From an uncultured Methanobrevibacter sp. (GTDB lineage Archaea; Methanobacteriota; Methanobacteria; Methanobacteriales; Methanobacteriaceae), in the NCBI RefSeq assembly GCF_947170395.1, contig NZ_CAMVTE010000011.1:1-64000 (forward strand): 64,000 nucleotides of DNA, in the 5' to 3' direction. Shown here piece by piece: positions 34,503 through 46,000 of this stretch. The number at the start of each line of letters is the position of its first letter. The stretch's first letter is position 1. The notes beneath the pieces are model-generated. The model searched no databases. It saw only the letters and a program-made list of their open reading frames with translations, and had not been told where the DNA came from. The translations under genes were made by a program, and so were the position numbers.

Positions 34503-37500
34503 TTATTTGTAAAACCTATTTTCCAATGATATTAACAGTAAGTTGTTATTTTGCAAAGATTTTACTTCCCAAATATTCTCAATATTAATCTTTTTATCAT
34601 TAATTATTTTTATATTGTTAAAATCTATATTAATAATATGATTTCCTTCTAAATCATATAATGAGATATTATTTTTATTATTTAGAATATAAATGAATTT
34701 TCCTAATAATTTTCCAATGTTTTCATTTAATGTGATGTGTACTTTTGATAGTTCTTTTTGTCTAAATGGATGTAGATATTTTTCAAATTCTTCTAATTCT
34801 TTTTCAGTCCATTTATTTTCTAATTCTAAATATAATTGTTCTAATTCAACATATATTTTATTAAAGTTCAATTCTTCTATTTCGATATGTTCAGATAGTT
34901 TTTTACAAAATTTATAATTGTTATTAGCCCAAGGCATTAATATTATAATTTTCAAATCAAATATGCCATATTTAAACATTTCAGAAAAATATTCACATAC
35001 CTTTGGTATTTGTAGTCTAGGTTCTTTTAATCTAAAAAAGTTCAATATACTAGTTATTGCCCAAGGAAGCATATTGCTGCAAAAGTTAATAAACTTGTTA
35101 ACTTCAGTTCTGCTTAAATTATCAGCACAATTACGTTCAAAGTTTTTATCCTTAATCCATGAGATTAAAATTTCATCTTTTTCACTAATTTTATATTCAT
35201 ATTTTAATGTATCTAATTCTAACATTTTTAAAGCAATATTTAGTAATAATTCCTCTTTTGTGTCTTTATTACTTGTTTTCCAATTTTTTGATTTTAAAAA
35301 TAAGTTTTTTAATTCATCATAATTCTTCTCAATATATTTACAATCTTTTAATGATAATCCCATATTGTATGCTCTTGATCTAATTGTATTTTCACTAAAT
35401 TCTTTTTTTAAGTAAGATAATCTTGAATTAATGAATCCTTTTAGATATTTTTGGTCTTTTATTTTTCTAAATTGGACATGATGTAATGAAACATTAATAA
35501 AGTTTTCTAATATTTTTAATTCATCCTCTTCTTCCTCGATAAATGCTAACAATTGTGCATCTAATGTATTAATATTAAGTATCTCTTCATAATCGAATAT
35601 TTCCTCGATATCAATAGTATTTATCACTTTTACACAGTATTCTTCAATAGTACAGTTAATGGAATCATGATGTGCTTTAAGTTTAGTTAATAATGGTTCG
35701 ATAACGGATTTCAGTTGATAAGTATCATTGTCAAAATATTCACAAAATAAGTCATACTGTCTTTTTTTCTTTTGATAATTTTTCTTATTCACAATCCCTA
35801 AAGATAATAATACTCTTCCATTATTATTTTCATTAGCTCTACCAACTCTTCCACAGATATTAAAAAATGTTGAATAATCAATAGGATTTTTTATATATAA
35901 TCCTTTAAAGATTATATTTTTGAATGGGAAATTTACTCCTTGAACTATTGTGCTTGTTGCAATAACTAATTTAATTTTTTTATTTTTTAAAGCTTGTTCA
36001 ATTGCTATTTTTACATTATCTGGTAAATCTGCATGATGAATGATAAATCCATAATTTAAATAAGTTAATAATTCTGATTCATCCCCTAATTCATTTTTTA
36101 TTATTTTTATTAGGTGAGCAATATCTTTATCTTCAAGATTGATGTTTAAGGTATAATTATAACATTTTAAATCAATCACATTCATAATTTCAATAATTGA
36201 TTTTGATAATGCATTTATCTGCCTCTTTGTTGGAGCATAAACATAAGTTTGACCTTCTTTTGCAAGTTCAATTGAAGATAAAGCTAATGCTTCATTGTCT
36301 TTTGTTGGAATTTTTTTCCTTTTTGAATTAATAAAACAATCTTTATGAATATAATCCATGAATTCTAAATCTATTACTTCAGGTAATTTTTTATAATTCT
36401 TATAAATGTAATCTATGTATCCTTTATCGTTTTTAGTCCAGTATAAAGCACCTACATAAATATTTGTGGGTTTCCAATTTTCATCAATTAAATTATTTTC
36501 ATCATTAGATAACCATTTGGAAAAATCATTAATATTACTCAATACTCCTGATATAAAAACTATTCTTGAATCTTTAAATAGGTTTTTTAGTCTATACATA
36601 AAAAATTCAAATTTCGTTGATCTAACAGAGTATTTATCTAATTGATTATCATAAGTGCCCATTATATGTCCTTCATCAACTATAATCAATCCAATTTCAT
36701 CTTTTAAATAATTATTATTTCTTAACAATACATCGAATTTTTCAGGAGTTACAATTAGAATATCTAATTCATCAAGAAAATAGTTTTCATAATCATTTGA
36801 ATCAAAGCCACCATAAAAATCAGAAATTTTTAAATTCAAACTATTTAAACTGAATCGTAATGATGTTTCTATCTCATTTGAAAGAGATTTAAATGGAGAA
36901 ACATAAATAACTTTCCCGTTGTTGTAGAAATTTCCTTCCATGTAATATTTTAAAATTAACAATTCAGCAACAAATGTTTTCCCTGCACTTGTAGGCATTT
37001 TAATAGTTAAATTTTCATTATTTTTTAAAATCTTAGGAATAGCACTAATTTGAGATGGCCATAACTCAACAATGGGTGTTTCTCTATTAGCATGATTAAA
37101 AATATAATTTGTTAATTTATTATTCAATTCCTCATCAGAATCTGAATAAAAGGGTTTCAATTGATTCCATAAACTATTTTCATATAATTCTTTAATAATT
37201 ATTTCCAGGCAGGAAATAACCCACCAATAATCAACAAAGTTATGAACTAAAGATATCTGTTTATATTTATCCATTAAATCTAAACTATCTTCAATAAATG
37301 TTTCATCTCCTAATAATAAGAAGTTTAAAACATTATTCAATGCTTTAAAAATAGAATATGAAAGCATTGTGTCTAAAGCATCAAAATTATTAATTTCAGT
37401 TGATTCTAATTTTTCAATTAATAAATCCTCATCATATTTATCTGAATTTATTTCTTTTAAAATCAAAGTTCTTAATTCATGGAAATCCTTATTCATGAAT

Positions 37501-37901
37501 ATAAATATAGATTCTTTATATTTTGGTAATTCTAAATTGGCATTATCCTTAGATAATACATATGCTCGCGGATAATTATTTGAAATGTAATATGTAATCA
37601 TTGAGTCAAAAATTAATTCTTCTTTATTTAATTTTGGATGATTTAATCTAGATAATGTTTCTAATGTTTCTGCAGCTTTAACAAGATATGGGTTAATTTC
37701 AGTTTTATCTTTTGAGTTTAATAATTTCAATGAATTAAAAATTAATAAATAAGAGTTATAATAACATTTTTCAATTAACTCTTCATCAAACTCATAGTTC
37801 CCACCATGTTCTAGTGATAAAAATAACTGGTTAATAAACTCTTCAATTTGAGGGTTATCTCCTTCATTTAAATTCTTTTCATAAAAAGATTTATTTTTCA
37901 T
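34503..37901 (-). CDS. hamB: Hachiman helicase HamB
   Basis: A 1132-residue superfamily 2 DEAD/DEAH helicase of the Ski2/Brr2-like type. Motif I MPTSAGKT is at 302-309, motif II VDEGH at 408-412, then IFISGVLSN as motif III, and ATSTIVQGVNFP with CGRVGRA as motifs V and VI. The N-terminal 280 residues and the C-terminal 400 are helical. With HamA it forms the Hachiman anti-phage system, where HamB senses or loads on DNA and controls the HamA nuclease. ATG 37901 follows AGAGG and overlaps the hamA stop by 11 bases; an upstream in-frame start at 37967 is rejected. Confidence 0.85.
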   Translation of the reverse strand: MKNKSFYEKNLNEGDNPQIEEFINQLFLSLEHGGNYEFDEELIEKCYYNSYLLIFNSLKLLNSKDKTEINPYLVKAAETLETLSRLNHPKLNKEELIFDSMITYYISNNYPRAYVLSKDNANLELPKYKESIFIFMNKDFHELRTLILKEINSDKYDEDLLIEKLESTEINNFDALDTMLSYSIFKALNNVLNFLLLGDETFIEDSLDLMDKYKQISLVHNFVDYWWVISCLEIIIKELYENSLWNQLKPFYSDSDEELNNKLTNYIFNHANRETPIVELWPSQISAIPKILKNNENLTIKMPTSAGKTFVAELLILKYYMEGNFYNNGKVIYVSPFKSLSNEIETSLRFSLNSLNLKISDFYGGFDSNDYENYFLDELDILIVTPEKFDVLLRNNNYLKDEIGLIIVDEGHIMGTYDNQLDKYSVRSTKFEFFMYRLKNLFKDSRIVFISGVLSNINDFSKWLSNDENNLIDENWKPTNIYVGALYWTKNDKGYIDYIYKNYKKLPEVIDLEFMDYIHKDCFINSKRKKIPTKDNEALALSSIELAKEGQTYVYAPTKRQINALSKSIIEIMNVIDLKCYNYTLNINLEDKDIAHLIKIIKNELGDESELLTYLNYGFIIHHADLPDNVKIAIEQALKNKKIKLVIATSTIVQGVNFPFKNIIFKGLYIKNPIDYSTFFNICGRVGRANENNNGRVLLSLGIVNKKNYQKKKRQYDLFCEYFDNDTYQLKSVIEPLLTKLKAHHDSINCTIEEYCVKVINTIDIEEIFDYEEILNINTLDAQLLAFIEEEEDELKILENFINVSLHHVQFRKIKDQKYLKGFINSRLSYLKKEFSENTIRSRAYNMGLSLKDCKYIEKNYDELKNLFLKSKNWKTSNKDTKEELLLNIALKMLELDTLKYEYKISEKDEILISWIKDKNFERNCADNLSRTEVNKFINFCSNMLPWAITSILNFFRLKEPRLQIPKVCEYFSEMFKYGIFDLKIIILMPWANNNYKFCKKLSEHIEIEELNFNKIYVELEQLYLELENKWTEKELEEFEKYLHPFRQKELSKVHITLNENIGKLLGKFIYILNNKNNISLYDLEGNHIINIDFNNIKIINDKKINIENIWEVKSLQNNNLLLISLENRFYK

Positions 37902-38646
37902 GATAATAACCTCTACAATCTTCAAAAAGAGCAGGTATGAATTCATCCAAATCTTCAAAATACACATTGATTAAAAATAGATTATTTAATTCATTATTTT
38001 TTATATTGAATTTCCTAGGTTTATATCCTGTGATGAAAAAAATCCAACTATCTTTTTTTATTTGCTCAAAGAATTCTATGGACATTAAATCTTCAATTTT
38101 GTCACCTAATTCTTCATCAATTTCATAAACTCTATCTGAAAAAAATTTTATCATGGTGGGATGAAGTGTATATGATTTTTCTAATTGGTCAATTGCTTCT
38201 CCTAAAACATTAGAATCACTATTAGTCCTAACTTTTGCTTCACCAACACATACTCTAGTAATTTCTCCATTTTCTATATATAATCCAATAATATCTTCAC
38301 CTTCAAGAGATTTATTGGTTTTGTGCTTATGTCTTAATTTTAAAATTGGGAATGTGTAATTATGGAACTGCTTAAGATGTTCTGTACCAAAGATTTCTCC
38401 AAAATCTCCTTTTTCATGAATTGGGTCTGTTGGAATTCTTTTATTAATGTAATTTTCTAATTTTGAAAATTTTTCGTCTTTAAGATACTTATTAACACGT
38501 TTAGGATTAGTATAATGTTCTATTACTCTTTCAACTAATTTTTCGTATATTTTTTCTCTTGCATCAGGTATTTCATTAAATTTTACCACTATGCAATTCT
38601 GAATTGATAAATCTTGTTCTGATTCAATCCAATCTTTAAAAAACAA
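37891..38646 (-). CDS. hamA: Hachiman nuclease HamA (DUF1837)
   Basis: A 251-residue DUF1837 protein. The conserved GDFGEIFGTEHL (80-91), LPxLK-like FPILKLRHK and the nuclease core GEDIIGLY...VGEAKV (D118, E136, K138) give a PD-(D/E)XK-type active site. HamA is an effector nuclease held in check by HamB. The start is TTG 38646, preceded by AGAGATGAT; no ATG is available. It is cotranscribed with and overlaps hamB. Confidence 0.85.
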   Translation of the reverse strand: MFFKDWIESEQDLSIQNCIVVKFNEIPDAREKIYEKLVERVIEHYTNPKRVNKYLKDEKFSKLENYINKRIPTDPIHEKGDFGEIFGTEHLKQFHNYTFPILKLRHKHKTNKSLEGEDIIGLYIENGEITRVCVGEAKVRTNSDSNVLGEAIDQLEKSYTLHPTMIKFFSDRVYEIDEELGDKIEDLMSIEFFEQIKKDSWIFFITGYKPRKFNIKNNELNNLFLINVYFEDLDEFIPALFEDCRGYYHEK

Positions 38647-39109
38647 TATATATCATCTCTTTTTAATTTTTATATATATTATATTCTTTCTTGATTATTA
38701 TTTTTAAATTATATTATTATTGTTAAGTTAAAAAGTTTGAGAATGAAAATTATGAATTTAGTAAAGTATGTGGGATGGATTTTCTTTAAAAAATAATTAT
38801 AGGTTATCTATTAATATTGAAACATGTTTGTTAAGGCAATTTATATTGAAAAGTTAGTATTAATTTGGGGAAGTCTAATTATTTTTTTACAGTTATATAG
38901 TAGATGTTCAATTATATGGTATTAAGTTTTATTCTTGAAGTTGTAAAAAGATAATATATAAAAAAATTCATAATATAATTCTAAAATTTATATAATGGCT
39001 AATTATTTACTTAATTGATTTATAAACTATTTTTAATAGGTTTATTTTAAATTGGTAATGTTTAAGTATGATTAATAATATAAATACTATGCAATTATGA
39101 GGGATTTTC
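38647..39109. other. Intergenic region between Hachiman and the R-M pair
   Basis: A very AT-rich 463-base divergent gap. It should contain both promoters (for example AATAATATAAATAC near 39073 before the methylase). No open frame, hairpin or repeat convinced me. Confidence 0.4.
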
Positions 39110-40591
39110 ATGTTAAATCAAATTGTTAATAGTACTGACCAATATTTAGAAAAATTTCCTAAACATGAAAGAAAAAAGATTGGTCAATTTTTCACTTATA
39201 AAAATACAGCGATATTCATGACAAAGATGTTTAAAGGGACTATTAATAAAGATTTACGTATTTTAGATCCTGGTGCAGGGACTGGAATATTATCTGGGGC
39301 ATTAATTGATAGACTTCAAGATTATGATTTAAATTCAATTCATTTAGTAATGTATGAAAATGACGAAAATATTCTTCCAACATTAGAATCAAATTGTAAA
39401 TATTTAATTGAATCTTCTAAAATTCCATTAACAATTGATTTAGTTAAAAAAAATTTTATTTTGGATAATGAATTTGAAAATTCATTATTTGATTCTAATA
39501 CCAAATTCGATTTAATAATTTCCAATCCTCCTTATAAAAAAATACCTAAAAAAGCTCCCGAAGCTCAAAAAATGTTAAATGTAGTATATGGCTCGCCAAA
39601 TTTATATTTTCTTTTCATGGCAATGTCACTTCACCTTTTAAAAGAAAATGGTGAAATGGTATTTATCATACCTCGTAGCTGGACATCAGGAAATTATTTT
39701 AAAACATTCCGAAAATATTTATTGAAAAATGGTGAAATTAATAACATTCATTTATTTATTAATAGAAATAATTTATTTAAACAAGATTCTATACTTCAAG
39801 AAACAATAATTATTAAAGTATCTAAAAGTCATAATAATCCAGAATTTATTAATATTTCTTCATCAAATGATTTCATGTTTGATGATTTGAAACGATTTAA
39901 GTTTCCATATGAATTAGCAGTATCTAAGGATGAAAATTCATATATTTTCTTACCAACAAATCAAAGTGAGGTTAATGTTTTAAAAATGTTAAATAAATTT
40001 GAGTATAATCTCATAGATCTTGGAATTAAATTAAAAACAGGTTTAACAGTTGGTTTTAGAAATAAAGAATTATTATGTGATAATCAATGCCAAGAAGCTG
40101 TACCTCTATTTTATCCTTGTCATTTTAATGAGGGTTTTGTTGAGTTTCCAGTTGTCACTGATAAAAAACAGTATATTTTAAAAAATAAAACTAGTTTACT
40201 TCAAGACAATAAAAATTTCTTATTTTTAAAAAGATTCACAACAAAAGAAGAAAAAAGAAGATTGCAACCCGCAATATACTTACATGATTCTTTCAGAGAA
40301 TTTAATTATATTTCAACAGATAATAAGATTAATTTCATTGATACAATTAACAAAAATGATAATTTAACATTATCTGAAATTTATGGATTATTTGTATTAT
40401 TTAATTCTACATTATATGATAAATATTATAGGATTTTGGATGGAAGTACCCAAGTCAATGCTAATGAAATCAATTCCATGCCTGTTCCAGATAGAAATTC
40501 TTTAAAACAATTAGGTGATAAAATAATTCATTCAAATAATTTGACAACATATTATTGTGATAAAATATTAGGAGAGTTAATTCATGGATAA
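39110..40591 (+). CDS. N6-adenine DNA methyltransferase of a BsuBI/PstI-type system
   Basis: A 493-residue gamma-class N6-adenine methyltransferase. IGQFFT near 24, the SAM-binding DPGAGTG at 53-59 and the catalytic NPPY at 139-142 are in the order of the Eco57I/PaeR7/BsuBI group. The C-terminal half is the target-recognition region (LKTGLTVGFRNKELL). Its partner by overlap is a BsuBI/PstI endonuclease, so it should protect the PstI/BsuBI site CTGCAG (inference from the family). GAGGGATTTTC precedes ATG 39110. Confidence 0.85.
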   Translation: MLNQIVNSTDQYLEKFPKHERKKIGQFFTYKNTAIFMTKMFKGTINKDLRILDPGAGTGILSGALIDRLQDYDLNSIHLVMYENDENILPTLESNCKYLIESSKIPLTIDLVKKNFILDNEFENSLFDSNTKFDLIISNPPYKKIPKKAPEAQKMLNVVYGSPNLYFLFMAMSLHLLKENGEMVFIIPRSWTSGNYFKTFRKYLLKNGEINNIHLFINRNNLFKQDSILQETIIIKVSKSHNNPEFINISSSNDFMFDDLKRFKFPYELAVSKDENSYIFLPTNQSEVNVLKMLNKFEYNLIDLGIKLKTGLTVGFRNKELLCDNQCQEAVPLFYPCHFNEGFVEFPVVTDKKQYILKNKTSLLQDNKNFLFLKRFTTKEEKRRLQPAIYLHDSFREFNYISTDNKINFIDTINKNDNLTLSEIYGLFVLFNSTLYDKYYRILDGSTQVNANEINSMPVPDRNSLKQLGDKIIHSNNLTTYYCDKILGELIHG

Positions 40592-41501
40592 TTTAGATTC
40601 TGCAAAGGAAATATTAAAAGCAATTGAGATGCCTGAAAGACAACAAAATGATATTAGTGCTTATACTTTATTAGCATTAGCGCATATTCGTCAAAATAAT
40701 GATTGGAGTCAATCTACTAATGAATGGATAAGAATACATGATATAATTAGATTTATAAATGTCAATTATGATGTACAGTATGCTGAAAATACTCGTGAAA
40801 CTATCAGAAAAAATGTTATTCATCAATTTAGAGATGCTGCAATTGTTGAAGATAATGGTAAATCGACTAATTCACCACATTACAGATATAGATTAACTGA
40901 AGAATTTTTAAATTTAATACAAGATTATAATTCTCCTCAATGGGATAATTCTTTAAATGAATTTTTATCGCAACATGAATCATTAGTAAGCATATATTCT
41001 TCCAAAAAAGAATTATTAAAAAAACCTGTTCTAATTAATGGGGAGGAGTTTAATTTTTCTCCAGGAAAACATAATGAATTACAAAAACACATCATAGAGG
41101 AATTTGCATCACGTTTCGCACAAGGGAGTGAATGTTTATATGTGGGTGACACTGCTAAAAAAGATTTATTAATTAATAATGAAAAATTAGAGGAATTAGG
41201 TTTTGTCATTTCTACTCATGATAAAATGCCAGATGTTATTTTGTACTGTGAAGGTAAGAATTGGATTTATTTTATTGAGGCAGTTACTTCTACAGGCCCT
41301 ATGGACTATAAACGAATAATTGAAATTAATAAATTAACTGAGAATGTTGGTGCGGGTAAAATTTTCATTACTGCATTTTTAGATTTCAGAACTTTTAAGA
41401 GATTTGCAGCAGATTTAGCTTGGGATAGTGAAGTTTGGATTGCAGATAATCCTAATCACTTAATCCATTTTAATGGCGATAGATTTTTAGGTCCAAGGTA
41501 A
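40584..41501 (+). CDS. BsuBI/PstI-family restriction endonuclease
   Basis: A 305-residue type II restriction endonuclease. The C-terminal domain is strongly family-typical: CLYVGDTAKK, DKMPDVILYCEGKNWIYFIE with AVTSTGP (D and E of the PD-(D/E)XK site), and DSEVWIADNPNHLIHFNGDR before FLGPR. The N-terminal ~140 residues resemble a winged-helix domain (ENTRETIRKNVIHQFRDAAI). It overlaps the methylase stop by eight bases. The predicted site is CTGCAG, by family. Confidence 0.9.
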   Translation: MDNLDSAKEILKAIEMPERQQNDISAYTLLALAHIRQNNDWSQSTNEWIRIHDIIRFINVNYDVQYAENTRETIRKNVIHQFRDAAIVEDNGKSTNSPHYRYRLTEEFLNLIQDYNSPQWDNSLNEFLSQHESLVSIYSSKKELLKKPVLINGEEFNFSPGKHNELQKHIIEEFASRFAQGSECLYVGDTAKKDLLINNEKLEELGFVISTHDKMPDVILYCEGKNWIYFIEAVTSTGPMDYKRIIEINKLTENVGAGKIFITAFLDFRTFKRFAADLAWDSEVWIADNPNHLIHFNGDRFLGPR

Positions 41502-41775
41502 ACTTTCATATTCAGTCTGATGCTGGTGATGTAATTGATGTTAAAATCATTTTAAATTCAATAAAATTCAAAAATTCATTGATAAAAATTTATTAATAAA
41601 AATTTTAATAGAATAATTTGAATCTGTAAAATTTTATTGACTTATTTGATTTTTATATGTTTTTGTGTCCAATTTGCATTTGAAAGTATAAAATGTCAGA
41701 ATTTCCTTTTAAGTTTTGTATAATTTCTTTATTATTTCTGGATTAGTCTGTATGTAGTAATTTTAGATTTATGGG

Positions 41776-42530
41776 ATGTTTTTTATTATATTAAATGAAA
41801 AATTCGATGAAATGCCTGAAATAATACAAGATTTCGTGAGAAAACTCTCTAAAAAACTTGAAATAACATTGAATCACATTAAAAACAAGAAAATTCCAAG
41901 TACAAATAATTTAGTAGAATTATTATTCAGAATAACTTTCCCTGGGAAAATAAAAAGAATCTTCAGAACATACAAACGAGCACAAAGACAAAATTCGATT
42001 AAACAACTTAAATTGAACAAAAAGAAATGTTTTGGGAGAAAACTGAAAATCCATCAGTTAAATTTTTTACACTCCTGATTTTGTATGAAATTTTAAAAAA
42101 TTAATGTATAATAATATTTATATGGGTTGGAAGACAAATTTTTTGATATTAAAAGCAAAAACTAATGTCTTCCATGTCTTATTTTGGACGATAACCAATG
42201 CATATTTAACTATTTGAATTCAGATTCTATTAAAAAAATGATGAAAAATCATCAAGAAATAGAGAATCAGTTAATTTTCCAGAGTTTTTTAAAGTGTACA
42301 CGAAAAATTTTTCCTAGAATATAAAAAATTCATACAATTCCTTGAAAAAAGACATAAAGGAAAATTAGACAATACAAACAATTAAATAGAAAACTACATG
42401 GGTAATATAATGTTAAAGACATCAAAAAGAAGTTTAGAACCATGGAAGTAGTATTTAACAAGATAATGCTTCAAAAAAATTGGATGGATTGAAAAAAGAA
42501 ATCAAGAGCTAACTTTTTGACAGTCCTAAA
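41776..42530 (+). mobile_element. Decayed ISM1-like insertion sequence
   Basis: A 100-residue frame (41776-42078) has the transposase signature KIPSTNNLVELLFRITFPGK and IKRIFRTYKRAQ. After it, broken frames carry further transposase pieces: FIQFLEKRHKGKLDNTNN near 42327, IENYMGNIMLKTSKRSLEPW near 42389, and finally GWIEKRNQELTF with the terminal GACAGTCC (42482-42526) shared with 1085-1130. No intact transposase remains. The 41502-41775 stretch upstream holds nothing I recognise. Confidence 0.6.
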
Positions 42531-42605
42531 TTTATTTTATACAAAAATTATATTAATTGAAATCAAAAGAATATTATTAACTAAAATTTATAAAGGTAGT
42601 ATTTA

Positions 42606-43031
42606 ATGGAAAATAATTTTAAAGATTTTTATGATACTTTGAAAGATAATTTAGATAGTTATGAAGAAGAATATGATTCTTTTATTGATTATGGTCCGGA
42701 ATTATATAACTTGTTATGTTCCTGTTTAAATTATAAAGAAGTGAATAGTGATTTACGTTTATCTATTAGTGCAGCTATTGCATATTATGTAGTTCCTATG
42801 GATATAATTCCAGAAACTATTTATGGGCCTTATGGTTATATTGATGATATTTATATTACAGTTTTTGTTCTTAGAAAAGTAGCTCATGAGTTAGGTTACG
42901 AATTTTTACAAAATCTTTGGGATGATGATGAAGATATAAAAAATATCATCGAAATTTGCTTTAAAGAATCAGTTGAAGTTCTTGAAGATAAAGTTGAAGA
43001 TATTTTAACTTATGTTGGATTAATAAATTAA
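42606..43031 (+). CDS. DUF1232 (YkvA-type) protein
   Basis: A 141-residue protein. The DUF1232 core AIAYYVVPMDIIPETIYGPY, then GYIDDIYITVFVL, is clear at about 58-95; it forms two hydrophobic helices of unknown role. N- and C-terminal parts are acidic and helical. It lies between the IS remnant and the minus-strand multi-HTH gene, with which it converges, eight bases apart. Related proteins appear near defence and toxin-antitoxin genes, but no function is established. Confidence 0.75.
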   Translation: MENNFKDFYDTLKDNLDSYEEEYDSFIDYGPELYNLLCSCLNYKEVNSDLRLSISAAIAYYVVPMDIIPETIYGPYGYIDDIYITVFVLRKVAHELGYEFLQNLWDDDEDIKNIIEICFKESVEVLEDKVEDILTYVGLIN

Positions 43032-43038
43032 TTTAATT

Positions 43039-46000
43039 TTAAATTTTTAATTTCCAACCATATTTTCTTAAAATTTCCATATTTGTTGTTGTCTGACTGT
43101 TTTTTGTAATTATATGAAAAATTATTTCAGATTCATTCTCATTAATAGGAATTAACTTCAATTCTCTTTTTGTAGCTTTAAAATCATTTAATAATTCCAT
43201 AATAGTTGAATCTATTTTATCATTAGGTAGTTTTCCAGTAAATCTTAATTTTGAGTAAGTACCATTAATAAGTTCTTTTTTCATTGAAGTGATAATTTTA
43301 ATTTTAGAAACAGGAATTTTATTGATTGGTTTCACTTCGTTTTCATCTTCAGCTATGAATTTTTTATGAGTTTTGTTTAATGGTTCTTCTTCATCATTTA
43401 TGATTTCTCTAATTTCTTCTCGCCTTTTTTCTGCAATAATATCTTTAAGATTATCAATAATGTCTTCAAAGTCTTGGTTATTGTTCAAATCATTTGATCC
43501 ACTAGAACATAACTCATTTGCAAAATCTTTATCAGATACAGTCCCTATAAAAACTTCAGGTTCAGTTTGTAAAATAATATTAAACTTATTTTTACCAATA
43601 GGTCTTGAAATAATAATACAATTTTTACAATATGTTTCATTTTCTTTTGGATTAAATTCTTTTTCACAATTTTTACAAACTGAAATATTCTTTTGTTTTT
43701 TCTCTGTTTCATTTTCGATAATTTCAAGGAATTTATCAAAGTCTCCAGCATCAAAACGGACAATTAATCTTTTTATAGTTAAGTTACTTAACCCCATTTT
43801 TTTAGCTATTTTATCTATGGAATATAAATTTTCATAATAATCCTCATGTATTAAAATTACATCTTCTAATGTGAATTTTGATGAAGATCCTGATGAACGA
43901 ATAAATGTATGATCTTTATTTAAACCAGTAAATGGATAAGGAATATTTTTGGATTCAGCTAATAAAATCTTTGGAGGTTTTTTGGTTTTTCTTTTTTTAT
44001 TAACTAAATCTATAATTTTTTCTGATTTAATTTTATAATTTGGATTTTTTGCGTCAAAATAGGTATTTAGGAAAGTTTCAATATTTTCTTTTTTAAGATA
44101 AAAAATATCCATTGATTTATCTTCTAAAACTAAATCATAATCTTTTAAATTATTGACTAATTTTAAAATTTCATCATCATTATAATAAATGATTAAATTT
44201 TCTTTAGTAAATTGAGTGTTAGATTTTAATTTATCCATTAAAATTTTTAAATCAATCGCAAATTTCTTTTTATTTTCACAGTTATCACAAATAACGTTAG
44301 AGTTATTAGACAAAATTTCATTACATATTTGGCATCGTTTATGAATTTTTATTTCATCTTGAGTATTACCTTTTAATGCATTATGATAATCTTCGTAAAA
44401 TTCTATATAACCTTCATTTCCTTGTTTTCCTTTAGTTATATGTAATTGTAATACTGGAAATGGAATATTTGCTCTATTTGATGCTTCAAATATACTAAAA
44501 CCAGATTTTATATCATTAATGATTTTTTTCCATTTATGGGTATTAATTGTAGGGGCTGATGTCTCATTAATTTTTTTAATACCATCAGTTAATAATCTAT
44601 AAGGGGTTTGGCCATTTTTACCTTTTTCGATCCAAGCATTTAATCTGTTTTCAGTAATTCCTAATTTATTAGCTATTTCAGATAATTGTACATTATTCTT
44701 CATAAAAGCTAATACTTTTTCATATAATTCATAAAAGATTTCTATATCTGTTTTATTCTTTGTATTAATTGGTTTAAGCTTAATTGCTGGTTTTTCATCA
44801 GATCTTTCTGTAGAATTGATTTTAATTTGAGAATCATTTTTGGAATCTGATTCAATATTTGATTTTTCATCAATAGAACTAATTTGTGAATTATCTGATG
44901 TTATCGAAGTGGTTTCGGTTTTTTGTTCATCAGTAATTTTTTCTTGAGTAGTTTTAATTTCATCTTCTGGTTTAATAGTAGTGTCCATTAAATTATCATT
45001 AATACCATTTATCTCATTAGTTTTATCAACTAGAATATAAGAGTCTCCATCTTCAATGATGGCATTTTTTTCATCAAGATATTTTATCATTTTAGAAATT
45101 TCACTATTTTTGAAACCCAATGTTTCCTTGAGATATGTTATATCAAATGGGGTGTTTAATCCAATTTTTTCAGTAACTAAAATTACTTTATTCTCTATGT
45201 CGTCAGTTTTATTTTCAGTTTTTGTTGAATATTTGTCGATGAAATTTCTTAATTCTTCATTATAGTTAATTTCATATTTTCCATTGATTTTATATAAATA
45301 ATAATATTTATTTAATGTTGTTGTAATATCCCCAATATTCTTTCGACTCAAATTATAGTCTTCTGCTTTATGTAAAAAATCTTCAAATGGTATTTTAGTA
45401 TTCATTTCAAAATCAGCAAATAATAAATTGAGATAATTAAAAATTCGAATGCGGCATGCTTTACATATTTTAAATGGATCTTCATCAAGAATTTTACTAC
45501 CACAAAAATCACAATTGACAGTTTTTACAGCAGGTTCTAAAATTACTTCAGATGGTGTTTCTACAATTTCTTCTTTTACATTTTCAGTAGGGAGATTTTC
45601 TTCTTTTTTAATTTCAACAGTTTTGAATGTTTGTTTCACTTCAACATTTTTTTTAATAGGAGTATTATCTTTAATTCTATTTAGATATCTATTGAAGAAG
45701 AAAATAGATTCTATTTCATCTAAAAGATACTCTATATTTTCACATAATTTTTTACTATCAAGAATGTTTCCTAAATCAAGATAATTTTCTGATTCAACGA
45801 GAATTGGTGAAATTGATGTTAAGTTTTCAGCTTTGTGATAGGAATGATAATTTTTATATTCAATATCCATTACTGCCCTTACTTCATCAGATTCATTATC
45901 TACAGCAAAATGACCATTGCCCATTTTAGGAGCATTGAATAAATCAAACTTAAGAATAAGTAATGGGTCTTTAGTATCCAATTGCTTATCATTGCCGTAG

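Noticed and set aside
37902-37967. Longer hamB starting at 37967
   Set aside because: The extension lies inside hamA, has no ribosome binding site and reads like chance. ATG 37901 has AGAGG at proper spacing.
42606-43031. DUF1232 gene as a component of the Dpt-like system
   Set aside because: It converges on the multi-HTH gene from the far side and its family is widespread outside defence loci, so position alone is not enough.
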